From assembly GCF_005222205.1 (NCBI RefSeq), contig NZ_CP032345.1, forward strand, positions 1,737,501-1,801,500: a stretch of DNA of 64,000 nt, written 5' to 3'. Source of the stretch: Azospirillum brasilense. Its GTDB lineage: Bacteria; Pseudomonadota; Alphaproteobacteria; Azospirillales; Azospirillaceae. Below are positions 20,939 to 29,130 of this stretch, piece by piece. Position 1 is the stretch's first letter; each line of letters opens with the position of its first letter. Position numbers and translations under genes: made by a program. The notes below the pieces were generated by a model. It saw only the letters and a list, made by a program, of their open reading frames with translations. It ran no database searches and had not been told where the DNA came from.

Positions 20939-21637
20939 TCAGCGGATCTTGACGACGGTGGGGCGGTCGACGATCGACAGCATGGGCAGGTCGCTGGGCC
21001 GGTTGCCGTAGCCCCAGGTCTCGCCGAAGGGGCCGTTGGCGGCGATCCAGCCGCGCACCCGCTCCTGCTTGTCCAGCCGCACGCAATTGCCGGTGCACAG
21101 CCGTCCGGTCAGGGCGCCGTCCTCCACCTCCATCCCGGTGGCGAGCAGGTCGTCGACTCCCAGCCCGCGCAGCAGGGCCGGCATGTAGATGTCGAGCGCC
21201 CCGGTGGCGACGACCACGCGGCGCCCTTCGCGCCGGTGCATCTTCAGGGTCTCGACCAGCGGGGCATGCCAGCGGATGCGGTGGACCAGCCGCTCCGCGG
21301 CGGCCAGCGCGTCGGACACCGGGACGCCGCGCAGCGTCCGGCGCAGCAGGATGGTCTTGACCGACCCTGGAAAATCCACCCCCGGCCCGCGGCCGCGGGC
21401 GTGGCGGTGCAGGCCCGAGCGCAGGGCGTCCAGAAAGGCCAGCCGGGCGCGGTTGCGCCCGATGACCTCGCCGATGAACATCAGCAGGCTGTCGCCGTGG
21501 ATCAGCGTCCCGTCGAAGTCGAAGAAGGCCACCCCCGGCGCGATGGAGGCCAGTGGGCCGACGCCGTGTGCGGTGGGACCCCCGGTGGAAGGGCCGGAGG
21601 CGATGGCGTCGGGAACGGGAATGGCGCTGGTCTGCAT
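20939..21637 (-). CDS. HAD superfamily hydrolase, phosphoserine phosphatase-like (IB subfamily)
   Basis: Phosphatase of the haloacid dehalogenase superfamily, 232 residues. Motif I is FFDFDGTLIHGDS with the nucleophile aspartate. Motif II is VVVATGALDIYMPALL, where a Thr replaces the usual Ser. Motif III/IV is found around GYGNRPSDLPML, which keeps a GxxxSDxP-like acidic site. The cap region after motif I is helical and basic. Substrate is unknown; relatives include phosphoserine phosphatase and lysophosphatidic/phosphoglycerate-type phosphatases. An N-terminal 28-residue lead before the first strand is probably flexible. It stands alone between the pseudo-receiver and a coiled-coil protein. 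Confidence 0.85.
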   Translation of the reverse strand: MQTSAIPVPDAIASGPSTGGPTAHGVGPLASIAPGVAFFDFDGTLIHGDSLLMFIGEVIGRNRARLAFLDALRSGLHRHARGRGPGVDFPGSVKTILLRRTLRGVPVSDALAAAERLVHRIRWHAPLVETLKMHRREGRRVVVATGALDIYMPALLRGLGVDDLLATGMEVEDGALTGRLCTGNCVRLDKQERVRGWIAANGPFGETWGYGNRPSDLPMLSIVDRPTVVKIR

Positions 21638-21705
21638 GCGCCCTTATCCGGCGGAACGCGCCGCGTCACAAGTCAAATGCGTTGTGGTGGGCCGCCCGCC
21701 GCCCC

Positions 21706-21948
21706 TTAGTGCAGCGACGGGCTGGGGGAATCGTCCGACTCCTCCGCCTCGATCAGCAACTCGCCCGCGGCGATTTCTCCGGCGCATTCCTCCAGCCCGG
21801 CCTTGACGGCGATCAGGAGGTTGATGATCTCGCCATTGTCCTGCTCCAGGATGCGCAGGCGCTCCTCCAGCTTGTCCAGACGGCGGGTGACGCTGTCGGT
21901 CAGCCGGTCGAGGCGGGCGAGAACCGGGTCGTTGTTCGTGTCGTCCAT
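21706..21948 (-). CDS. Small coiled-coil protein of unknown function
   Basis: An 80-residue acidic protein. Residues about 9-55 form a continuous heptad pattern (ARLDRLTDSVTRRLDKLEER and onward), then an acidic, Ser/Pro-rich tail (EAEESDDSPSPSLH). There is one cysteine and no membrane segment. I do not recognise a family. The base composition and reading frame look like its neighbours, which supports real coding. It could be an oligomerising partner protein. Confidence 0.65.
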   Translation of the reverse strand: MDDTNNDPVLARLDRLTDSVTRRLDKLEERLRILEQDNGEIINLLIAVKAGLEECAGEIAAGELLIEAEESDDSPSPSLH

Positions 21949-22065
21949 GGCGGCGGTCGGTCCGTCGATGATTCGTGTGCGGTCCTGAAGCTAGGACCAC
22001 GCACCGCCTCTGGACAGACCCGCGCCCGGCGCAACCCGCAATTGATGGGATTATCGTCCGGATGG

Positions 22066-22099
22066 TGCCCGACGAGTCCAAAGGACTCAGGAACGGGCA
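22066..22099 (-). terminator. Hairpin downstream of fur
   Basis: TGCCCG and CGGGCA pair outside, GAGTCC and GGACTC pair inside around AAA. The structure begins just after the stop of the Fur-like gene. No long T-run follows on the minus strand. Confidence 0.4.
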
Positions 22100-22109
22100 C
22101 GCCCGGGCG

Positions 22110-22544
22110 TTATTCCCCCTCCGACGTGGTGGTGCGGCGGCGCAACGGAACACCATACAATTCGAGCCTATGGCCGAGCAGTTCATAGCCCAGTTCGCGG
22201 GCTATGACTTCCTTCAGCCGTTCGAGATCTTCATTTTGGAACTCCACCACCTTTCCGGATTCGAGATCGATCAGGTGATGATGGTGTTCCGACCCGGCTT
22301 CCTCGTAGCGGGCGCGGCCGTCGCCGAAGTCCAGCCGGTCAATGACGTTCGCGTCCTCGAACAGGCGCATCGTCCGGTAGACGGTGGCGATGGAGATGCG
22401 CGGGTCGATGGTGGATGCCCGGCGGTGAACCTCCTCCACGTCGGGGTGGTCGGCGGCCTCCGACAGCACGCGCGAGATCACGCGGCGCTGGTCGGTCATC
22501 TTCAGCCCTTTCTCGATGCAGAGCTGTTCGAGGCGCGAAGGCAT
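22110..22544 (-). CDS. fur: Fur family regulator (alphaproteobacterial Fur/Mur type)
   Basis: Metal-dependent DNA-binding repressor, 144 residues. The N-terminal winged helix contains LKMTDQRRVISRVLSEA and ISIATVYRTMRLFEDANVI. The metal/dimer domain starts with RYEEAGSEHHHHLIDLESGKVVEF. The C-terminal CxxC zinc pairs of some Fur proteins are absent, as is usual in the alphaproteobacterial branch. In rhizobia this branch is Mur, the manganese-responsive repressor of sitABCD. The sit operon lies 2.6 kb away, which favours Mur function, but iron response cannot be excluded. Confidence 0.9.
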   Translation of the reverse strand: MPSRLEQLCIEKGLKMTDQRRVISRVLSEAADHPDVEEVHRRASTIDPRISIATVYRTMRLFEDANVIDRLDFGDGRARYEEAGSEHHHHLIDLESGKVVEFQNEDLERLKEVIARELGYELLGHRLELYGVPLRRRTTTSEGE

Positions 22545-22693
22545 GGAAGTCCCCTTGTTGTCGTCTCATTGGCGCGCGCGGTTCGGCCCCGTATGGCTTG
22601 GCCCGTATGGCCCCGGCCGCGCGTTGGCCGCCGTCCCTCCCCGGCACGGCCACCCAAAAGCCCCAGCACCATACTGTGATTCGGAACCATTCA

Positions 22694-22709
22694 CAAACGC
22701 CGACGTTTG
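22694..22709. promoter_or_regulatory. Palindrome upstream of the transglutaminase-like gene
   Basis: CAAACG-CCGA-CGTTTG, an inverted repeat with 6-bp arms, lies about 30 bases before the start at 22738, in the divergent gap shared with the Fur-like gene. It is a possible operator; no matching regulator is known to me. Confidence 0.3.
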
Positions 22710-22737
22710 GTGTCGGCTTACGGAAAGGGCGCGCGCC

Positions 22738-23679
22738 ATGATGACCCTGGACATCCACCACACCACCACCTACCGCTACGCCAACCCGGTGACCTTCGGC
22801 GACCATCGCCTGATGTTCCGGCCCCGCGACAGCCACGATCTGCGGTTGATCGAGACGGGGCTGGTGATCAGCCCACCGCCGGCTTCCGTCCGCTGGCTTC
22901 ACGACGTCTTCGGCAACTCCATCGCGGTGGCGAGCTTCGACCAGCCGGCGACGGAGCTGCGCTTCGAAAGCCACATCCGGGTCGATCACTACCCGATGGG
23001 CGAGCTGGAATTCCCGATCGAGGACTACGCGCGTTCCTACCCCTTCAGCTATTCGGCGGAGGAGGTGCCGGATCTCGCGCTGACCACCCAGCGGCACTAT
23101 CCGGACCCCGAACACCGGGTGGACGAATGGGCCCGGCAGTTCGTGACGCTGGGCGAGGGCGGGCCGCCCGACACGCAGGAGATGCTGGTGTCGATGACCC
23201 GGGCCATCAAGGAGACCTTCACCTACCAGGCCCGCGACCTGGAAGGCACCCAGAGCCCGGTGGACACGCTGGCGTCGAACAGCGGCTCCTGCCGCGACTT
23301 CGCGCTTCTGATGATGGAGGCGGTGCGCTCGCTGGGCTTCGCGGCGCGCTTCGTGTCCGGCTATCTCTACGATCCCGCGCGGGACGGTCAGGAGGGGGCG
23401 ATGACCGGCGGCGGGGCGACCCACGCCTGGGTGGAAATCTACCTGCCGGGCTGCGGCTGGGTGGAGTTCGACCCGACCAACGGCATCATCGGCGGCAAGA
23501 ACCTGATCCGCGTCGCCGTCGCCCGCGACCCGTCGCAGGCGGTGCCGCTCGGCGGCTCCTGGACCGGGGCGCCGGCGGATTTCCTCGGCATGACGGTGGA
23601 TGTCCAGGTCACGGCGACCGGCGGGACGGGCGCCGGCGACGCTCCGCAGAACCCGATGCCGGTGGCCGGAGCCGTTTGA
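22738..23679 (+). CDS. Transglutaminase-like cysteine protease family protein
   Basis: Cytoplasmic protein with the bacterial transglutaminase N-terminal domain (LDIHHTTTYRYANPVTFGDHRL) followed by the papain-like core. The catalytic triad is visible as C in GSCRDFALLMMEA, H in GGGATHAWVEIYLP and D in WVEFDPTNG. The length of 313 is slightly longer than the usual 265-300, with a Gly-rich C-terminal tail. Genes of this family often sit with alpha-E and circularly-permuted ATP-grasp genes, but none is present here. The start ATG at 22738 is preceded by GGAAAGGG. The enzymatic substrate is unknown; proteolysis or amide transfer are both possible. Confidence 0.88.
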   Translation: MMTLDIHHTTTYRYANPVTFGDHRLMFRPRDSHDLRLIETGLVISPPPASVRWLHDVFGNSIAVASFDQPATELRFESHIRVDHYPMGELEFPIEDYARSYPFSYSAEEVPDLALTTQRHYPDPEHRVDEWARQFVTLGEGGPPDTQEMLVSMTRAIKETFTYQARDLEGTQSPVDTLASNSGSCRDFALLMMEAVRSLGFAARFVSGYLYDPARDGQEGAMTGGGATHAWVEIYLPGCGWVEFDPTNGIIGGKNLIRVAVARDPSQAVPLGGSWTGAPADFLGMTVDVQVTATGGTGAGDAPQNPMPVAGAV

Positions 23680-23713
23680 CGCGGCAACCAATTGCAAACG
23701 AACGTCTGGCAGA

Positions 23714-24976
23714 ATGGAGGGTCCGGGGCTGTTCCGGTTCCGGACCGACCGTCCCATCCGACAGACGAGGCTGCGTCACCCCGTGCTCGATTCCGATCCG
23801 ACCAGTCCCGCCTCCGGCGGCACGCCGGAAACGGAGGCCGCCCCCGTCCTGGTCGCGGCCCTTCTGGCCGTCCGTGAGCCGCCCGTCGGACCGGACGCGC
23901 CCTGCCGCACCCTGCGCGACCGGCTGGCCGTCCAGCCCGGTCTTCCGGCGCTCGCCGTGACGGGGGAGGGCGGGCGCGTTCTGGGGCTGGTGGACCGTCT
24001 GGCGCTGGCGGGGATTGCCGATCCGGAGGCGCCGGCACGGACGGCGATGGACCCGGTGCCGCTTCTGGTCGAGGCGGACCTTCCGCTCTGCGAGATCGCG
24101 CGGCGGATCATCCAGGACAAGCCCGGCGCGCTGGCTTCCGGCTTTGTCGTGCTGGAGAAGGGGCGGTACCTCGGCATCGGGTCGGGGGTGGACCTGCTGG
24201 CGCGGACGGACGAGCAGATCATCCAGCGCACCCGCCAGCTCGACGAGGCCCGCCGCGCCGCCGAGCGCGCCAACCGGGCCAAGACCGCCTTCTTCGCCTG
24301 CATGAGCCATGAGATCCGCACCCCGCTGAACGCCATGATGGGCTTCGCGGAGCTGCTGGAGCAGGAGGTCCTGGGGCCGATCGCCAACCCGCTCTACCGC
24401 GACTACGCCCGCGACATCGCGGAGAGCGGCCGCCATCTGATGGACCTGATCAACGACCTGCTCGACCTGTCGAAGGCCGAGGCCGGGCGGCTGGAACTGG
24501 CCGAATCCCTGGTCGACGTGCCGCGCGTCGCCGTGGGCAGCGCCCGCCTGCTGTCCGACCGCGCCGGGCGGGCCGGGGTCGGCATCGAGACGGACCTGCC
24601 GCCCGATCTGCCGCCGCTGCGCGCCGACGAGCGCAAGCTGCGGCAGATGCTGCTGAACCTGCTGTCCAATGCGGTGAAGTTCACGCCGCCCGACGGTGTG
24701 GTCACTCTGGACGGCCGGGTGGCGGCGGACGGGACGCTGCGCCTGTCGGTGCACGACACCGGCATCGGCATGACCGCCGACGAGCTGGAAAAGGCGCTGG
24801 AGCCCTGGGGCCAGATCGACAGCGCGCTGGGCCGCAACCACATCGGCACCGGCCTCGGCCTGCCTTTGACCAAGCGGCTGGTGGAGCTTCACGGGGGAAG
24901 GCTGGACATCGACACCGCCCCCGACCGCGGCACCACCATGACGCTGGTCTTCCCGGCGGAGCGGGTGGGCGGGTAG
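23714..24976 (+). CDS. Sensor histidine kinase with N-terminal CBS-like region
   Basis: Soluble kinase of about 420 residues without membrane segments. Residues about 45-165 look like a pair of CBS-type ligand-binding units (ALAVTGEGGRVLGLVDRLAL and GFVVLEKGRYLGIGSGVDLL). HisKA follows with MSHEIRTPLNAMMGF, then HATPase_c with LLNLLSNAVKFTPPDG, HDTGIGM and GTGLGLPLTKRLVE. The kinase core is of the DivJ/PleC style common in alphaproteobacteria. No response regulator is adjacent. The start is uncertain: the ATG at 23714 has no clear ribosome site, while an in-frame GTG at 23783 has GAGG upstream. Confidence 0.88.
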   Translation: MEGPGLFRFRTDRPIRQTRLRHPVLDSDPTSPASGGTPETEAAPVLVAALLAVREPPVGPDAPCRTLRDRLAVQPGLPALAVTGEGGRVLGLVDRLALAGIADPEAPARTAMDPVPLLVEADLPLCEIARRIIQDKPGALASGFVVLEKGRYLGIGSGVDLLARTDEQIIQRTRQLDEARRAAERANRAKTAFFACMSHEIRTPLNAMMGFAELLEQEVLGPIANPLYRDYARDIAESGRHLMDLINDLLDLSKAEAGRLELAESLVDVPRVAVGSARLLSDRAGRAGVGIETDLPPDLPPLRADERKLRQMLLNLLSNAVKFTPPDGVVTLDGRVAADGTLRLSVHDTGIGMTADELEKALEPWGQIDSALGRNHIGTGLGLPLTKRLVELHGGRLDIDTAPDRGTTMTLVFPAERVGG

Positions 24977-25130
24977 CGTTGCCCCCACCCCGGCCCTCCC
25001 CCGCTGGGCGGGGGAGGGAGATTTGGTCCCCTCCCCTGCGAAGCTCTCGCGCAAACCAAAGGTTTGCGCTGACGCGGCAGGCGGACCTTTGGTCCGCCGA
25101 GAGCGGGGGAGGGTTAGGGAGGGGGCAACG
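24977..25130. repeat. GC-rich repeat element with perfect 10-bp terminal inverted repeats, copy A
   Basis: It begins CGTTGCCCCC and ends GGGGGCAACG. Inside are stacked CCCTCCCCCGC/GCGGGGGAGGG type hairpins and a second palindrome around AACCAAAGGTTTGCG. It fills the gap between the convergent kinase and htpG genes and could act as a two-way terminator. Relatives are at 27204-27317, 31657-31772 and 40060-40275. Confidence 0.75.
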
Positions 25131-25135
25131 GGGCC

Positions 25136-27037
25136 TTACGCCAGCCCCTTCTCCATCGCGCTCGCCAGACGGCGGGCGAAGGCGGCGGGGTCGGGCAGGG
25201 CCTCGCCTTCCACGATGCGCGCCTGGTCGAGCAGCAGCCACGCCGCGTCGTCCAGCGAGGTCGCCGCGCCGCTCGCCTTCGCGCGCTCGGCGAGGCGCTT
25301 GATCAGCGGGTGGGCGGGGTTGACCTCCAGGATGCGCTTGGCCGCCGGGGCGTCCATGCCGAGCTGCTTGTGCTGCTTCAGCAGGCGCTCCAGGTGCATG
25401 TCCATGTCGTTCTCGTCGGCGACGAGGCAGACGGCGCTGTCGGTCAGGCGCTCCGACGGGCGGACGTCCTTCACAGCGTCCTGGAGCGTCAGCTTCAGAA
25501 GCGCCAGCAGGTCGGTCAGCTCGCCTTCGGAGGCCTTCTCCTCGGCCGGCTTCTCCTCGCCGCCCTGGATCTTGCCGAGGTCGGCGCCGCCGCGGGTCAC
25601 CGACTTGAAGGGCTTGTCCTGGAAGCTGCCGACCGACGGCACCCAGAACTCGTCCACCGGGTCGGTCAGCAGAAGCACTTCGACGCCCTTGGCCTTGAAG
25701 CCTTCGAGCTGCGGGCTGCGCTTCAGCGTCTCGATGTCGTCGCCGCTGATCGTGAAGATGGCCTCCTGGCCCTCCTTCATGCGGCCCAGATACTCCTCCA
25801 GCGAGACCAGACCGTCACCGGCGGTGCTGCGGAAGCGCATCAGCTTCAGCAGATCGTCCCGGTGCTCGTAGTCGTCGTAGAGGCCCTCCTTGAGGACGGC
25901 GCCGAAATTCTCCCAGAAGGCCGCGTATTCCTCCGCCTTCTCGGCGTCGCGGGCCTTCTTGCCCAGCTCCGACAGGACGCGGCGGGTGATGCCGGCGCGG
26001 ATCTTGGCCAGCATCGGGTTGTGCTGGAGCATCTCGCGGCTGATGTTCAGCGGCAGGTCCTCGCTGTCCACCACGCCGCGCAGGAAGCGCAGGTAGGGCG
26101 GCAGCAGCCCTTCCGCCGAATCGGTGATGAAGACGCGCTTGACGTACAGCTTCACCCGGTGGGCGCGCTTGGGGTCGAACAGGTCGAACGGCTTGGAGGA
26201 CGGCACGAACAGCAGGTTCGTGTATTCGATGGCGCCTTCCGCCCGCCAGTGCAGGGTCAGCCACGGATCGTCGAAGGCGTGCCCGACATGGTGGTAGAAC
26301 TCCGTGTACTGCTCCGCCGTGATCTCGTTCTTGGAGCGCATCCACAGGGCCGACGCGCTGTTCAGCGACTTGGCGTCCTCGCCCTCCCCGAAGAGGATCG
26401 GGATGGCGATGTGGTCGGAGTATTTGCGGACGATGGCGGAGAGGCGGTGCTCCTCCAGATACTCGTCGTCGCCTTCGCGCAGGTGCAGCCGGATCTGCGT
26501 GCCGCGCGGCAGGTCGGCGACGTCGGAGATGGTGAACTCGCCCTTGCCGTCCGACAGCCAGCGCCAGCCCTGCGTCTCCCCGGCCTTGCGGGTCAGCACC
26601 TCCACCCGGTCGGCGACCATGAAGGCGGAATAGAAGCCGACGCCGAACTGGCCGATCAGGTTGACGTCTTTCTTGGCGTCGCCCTCCTTCGCCCCATCCT
26701 TAGCGTTCTCCTTCAGGTTGCGCATGAAGGCGGCGGTGCCGGAGCGCGCGATGGTGCCGAGGTTCTCGACCAGATCCTCGCGGTTCATGCCGATGCCGTT
26801 GTCGGCCACGGTGAGGGTCCGCGCCTCCTTGTCCACGATCAGCCGGACCTTCAGGTTCGGGTCGTCGGCGGACAGTTCGGGCTGCGTCAGCGCGGCGTAG
26901 CGCAGCCGGTCGCAGGCGTCGGAGGCGTTGGAGACCAGCTCGCGCAGGAAGACTTCCTTCTCGCTGTAGAGCGAGTGCGCGACGATGTCGAGCAGGCGGC
27001 TGACCTCGGCCTGGAAGCTGAGCCGTTCCTCGGTCAT
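25136..27037 (-). CDS. htpG: Chaperone protein HtpG (Hsp90)
   Basis: Cytosolic ATP-dependent Hsp90 chaperone, 633 residues, the normal size. The GHKL nucleotide-binding domain shows LRELVSNASDACDRLR, the magnesium-binding DNGIGM motif and GQFGVGFYSAFMVAD. The middle domain includes the conserved NISREMLQ segment, and the C-terminal dimerisation domain follows. The start ATG at 27037 (MTEERLSFQAEVSRLLDIVAHSLY) is fixed by family alignment; the open frame upstream is not conserved. A heat-shock-like promoter is at 27115-27144, and RpoH is encoded in this window at 39150. Confidence 0.96.
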   Translation of the reverse strand: MTEERLSFQAEVSRLLDIVAHSLYSEKEVFLRELVSNASDACDRLRYAALTQPELSADDPNLKVRLIVDKEARTLTVADNGIGMNREDLVENLGTIARSGTAAFMRNLKENAKDGAKEGDAKKDVNLIGQFGVGFYSAFMVADRVEVLTRKAGETQGWRWLSDGKGEFTISDVADLPRGTQIRLHLREGDDEYLEEHRLSAIVRKYSDHIAIPILFGEGEDAKSLNSASALWMRSKNEITAEQYTEFYHHVGHAFDDPWLTLHWRAEGAIEYTNLLFVPSSKPFDLFDPKRAHRVKLYVKRVFITDSAEGLLPPYLRFLRGVVDSEDLPLNISREMLQHNPMLAKIRAGITRRVLSELGKKARDAEKAEEYAAFWENFGAVLKEGLYDDYEHRDDLLKLMRFRSTAGDGLVSLEEYLGRMKEGQEAIFTISGDDIETLKRSPQLEGFKAKGVEVLLLTDPVDEFWVPSVGSFQDKPFKSVTRGGADLGKIQGGEEKPAEEKASEGELTDLLALLKLTLQDAVKDVRPSERLTDSAVCLVADENDMDMHLERLLKQHKQLGMDAPAAKRILEVNPAHPLIKRLAERAKASGAATSLDDAAWLLLDQARIVEGEALPDPAAFARRLASAMEKGLA

Positions 27038-27114
27038 GGTGTCATCCTTGATCGTTTTTGTTGGTGGTGGGCTTGTTGGTGGTGGCCTTGCCGATGGGGC
27101 CGAAGGACGGCGCA

Positions 27115-27144
27115 GATATGTGCGAGCGCATCGCCCCATGCAAG
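27115..27144 (-). promoter_or_regulatory. Sigma-32 (RpoH) type promoter candidate for htpG
   Basis: On the minus strand CTTGCA (27139-27144) is followed after 18 bases by CATATC (27115-27120), giving CTTG...CATATCT, which fits alphaproteobacterial RpoH promoters. The expected transcript starts some 70 bases before the htpG ATG. Confidence 0.5.
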
Positions 27145-27203
27145 AGCGATCGGCTGGCGTTGCGCTGGAGTTTCGCAACCGGAGTGGTGGGGTGAGGGGA
27201 GGA

Positions 27204-27317
27204 TTGCCCCCACCCTGACCCTCCCCCGCTGCGCAGGGGAGGGGACTAAGATTCCCTCTCCTGCGAAGCGGGGGAGGGAAGGGGCCCGCGGCGAAGCCGC
27301 GGGAAGGGTGGGGGCAA
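27204..27317. repeat. GC-rich repeat element with perfect 13-bp terminal inverted repeats, copy B
   Basis: TTGCCCCCACCCT (27204-27216) is the exact complement of AGGGTGGGGGCAA (27305-27317). The 114-base element holds CCCTCCCCCGCTGCGCAGGG and GCGAAGCGGGGGAGGG hairpins and a CCGCGGC palindrome. It is placed between the end of the secreted unknown and the upstream region of htpG. Confidence 0.75.
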
Positions 27318-27331
27318 GAACCTCGGCAGCC

Positions 27332-28957
27332 TCAGCGCTTCTTGCCCTGGATCGGCTCGGGCTCCGGCGCCGGCTGGCCCATGCCCATCAGCGCGCTCAT
27401 GTCCGCCCCGTTCAGCAGGAACTGGCCGGTCTCGGTCACGTCGATCTTGTAGCTGCGCACGTCGTTGCCGGCGTCGTCCTTGGACGCCTGTCCGAAGGCC
27501 TGGAGCATGGCGATCACCCCCAGCGCGTTCTGGGTGCTCTCGTCGGCCTTCTTGCCCGGCTTGGGCTGCATCGCCTTGGCGGCGGCGTCCAGCCCGCGCA
27601 GCAGCACCGTGCTGTTGCCCACCGCGCCGAAGGCGGAGTTGGCGGCCATGCGCATGGCGCCGGTCATGGTGCCGGAGGCCGCCGGGGTGTTGACGACGAA
27701 GCGGTCGATGCGCAGCTCCGTCCCGACCTCCGCCATGGCGCCCATCAGCCGGTTGCCGATGGCCGACATCTCGGCCTCGTCGTCCGGCAGGGCGGCTTCC
27801 TCCTCGGCCTCGCCGTCCTCCTCGTCCTCCTCACCGGCGGCGGCCTGGGATTCGGCCAGCGTGGCGAGGTCGGCGAAGGCCCGCCACAGCGAGGCGGTCG
27901 GCAGCTTCGCGGTGCTGATCTGGATGTCCAGCTTGTCCGGCATGAAGGCCTTGGGCGCCACCTCCGGCTCCAGCGTCAGGCCGCTGGACTCGATCCCGAA
28001 GGTGGTGGAGGCCATCGGCTTGTCCAGGTCCTCGGCGCTGCCGCGCAGAACGAGCTGGCCGAGGGCGAGGCGGGTGCCGTCCTCCGGGTTCAGGGCGGTC
28101 AGGCCGGACAGGCGGACGCGCCCGCTGGCCCCGCCCATCAGGTTCTGCATCAGCGGGATCAGCTCCGCCGCCGGAGGCTGGGTGCCGGCCAGGGCGTGGG
28201 TCTGGGTCAGCCGCTGCATGGCGTCGGCGCGGGCGAGGTCGACGCGGGTGTAGGTGCCCTCCATCGTCAGGCCGCCGAGGTTCAGCACCTCCTTCTTCGT
28301 CTCGTCGAGGAAGCGCAGGTTGCTGACGGACAGGGCGCCCGGCCCGCTCCACAGCGGGGTGCCGGCGGCGGCGGTGCCGTCGGGCTTCAGCTCCCCGGCG
28401 ACGGTGATGGCGCCGACGGTCAGGGCGCTCTCGTCCTTCTTGCCCTTCTTGCCCTTGCGGTCGCTGGTGACCGACAGGTCGCCAAGCTCCGCGTCCATGG
28501 ACAGCGCCGTCTCGTAGGCGCCGGACCACAGGGCGCTGATGCGCTGGCGGCCCAGCTTGACGGTGGCCGACGGCTTGCCGTTGTCCAGGATGGCGACGCG
28601 GTCGGGCAGGGTGGCGGTGACGGCGTGGGTGTTGCCGTCCTGCGGCTTCACCGTCAGGTGGATGGTGCCGATGTCGGCGGTGGTGCCGTCGTCCGACACC
28701 GCGGTCAGGGCGGGCAGCGCCACCTTGTAATGGTCGCCGGCCGGGGTCGCCACCGGCTCGCCGCTCCAGCGCAGCTCGGTCTCGTCGCCCTCGCTCTTGG
28801 GGAACCAGCGGGCCAGCCCGTCCTTCAGCGTGGCGGCGAGGGCCCTGGCCCCGTCCTCGGTCACCGGGGGCGCCTCCGCGCGCGCGGTGGCGGGCGGCAG
28901 CGCCAGGGTTGCGAGCATCAGCGCGGCGGCGAGCGGACGGGCGGGAATACGGCGCAT
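27332..28957 (-). CDS. Secreted/periplasmic protein of unknown function
   Basis: A 541-residue exported protein. A clear signal peptide covers residues 1-28 (MRRIPARPLAAALMLATLAL, cleavage near ARA). The mature part is rich in beta strands with repeated 'LRLSGLTALNPEDG' and 'LGGLTMEGTYTRVDL' style stretches, similar in feel to DUF2125/DUF945 or AsmA-like periplasmic proteins, without a firm match. Two low-complexity charged insertions are seen: DRKGKKGKKDE and an Asp/Glu run at EEDEEDGEAEEEAALPDDE. The start at 28957 is preceded by GGGACTCC only. It is divergent from the helicase gene and stands alone. Confidence 0.8.
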   Translation of the reverse strand: MRRIPARPLAAALMLATLALPPATARAEAPPVTEDGARALAATLKDGLARWFPKSEGDETELRWSGEPVATPAGDHYKVALPALTAVSDDGTTADIGTIHLTVKPQDGNTHAVTATLPDRVAILDNGKPSATVKLGRQRISALWSGAYETALSMDAELGDLSVTSDRKGKKGKKDESALTVGAITVAGELKPDGTAAAGTPLWSGPGALSVSNLRFLDETKKEVLNLGGLTMEGTYTRVDLARADAMQRLTQTHALAGTQPPAAELIPLMQNLMGGASGRVRLSGLTALNPEDGTRLALGQLVLRGSAEDLDKPMASTTFGIESSGLTLEPEVAPKAFMPDKLDIQISTAKLPTASLWRAFADLATLAESQAAAGEEDEEDGEAEEEAALPDDEAEMSAIGNRLMGAMAEVGTELRIDRFVVNTPAASGTMTGAMRMAANSAFGAVGNSTVLLRGLDAAAKAMQPKPGKKADESTQNALGVIAMLQAFGQASKDDAGNDVRSYKIDVTETGQFLLNGADMSALMGMGQPAPEPEPIQGKKR

Positions 28958-29130
28958 GAGGAGTCCCTTAGGGTGGAGCGCGCCAGCGTAGACGGGATAA
29001 CCGGCGCCCGTCCATCGGCCCGAGGTTTTATACCCCGCCCCGGAAGAGTTCGGCCCCGGATGGGCATTGCGGCACGGCACGGCCGCCCTGACGCTTGCAT
29101 TGCCGGTGCACAGGCCCAAAACTTACGCTT

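Noticed and set aside
27055..27090. TTGTTGGTGGTGGG direct repeat upstream of htpG
   Set aside because: Only two short copies; likely simple-sequence drift in the leader.
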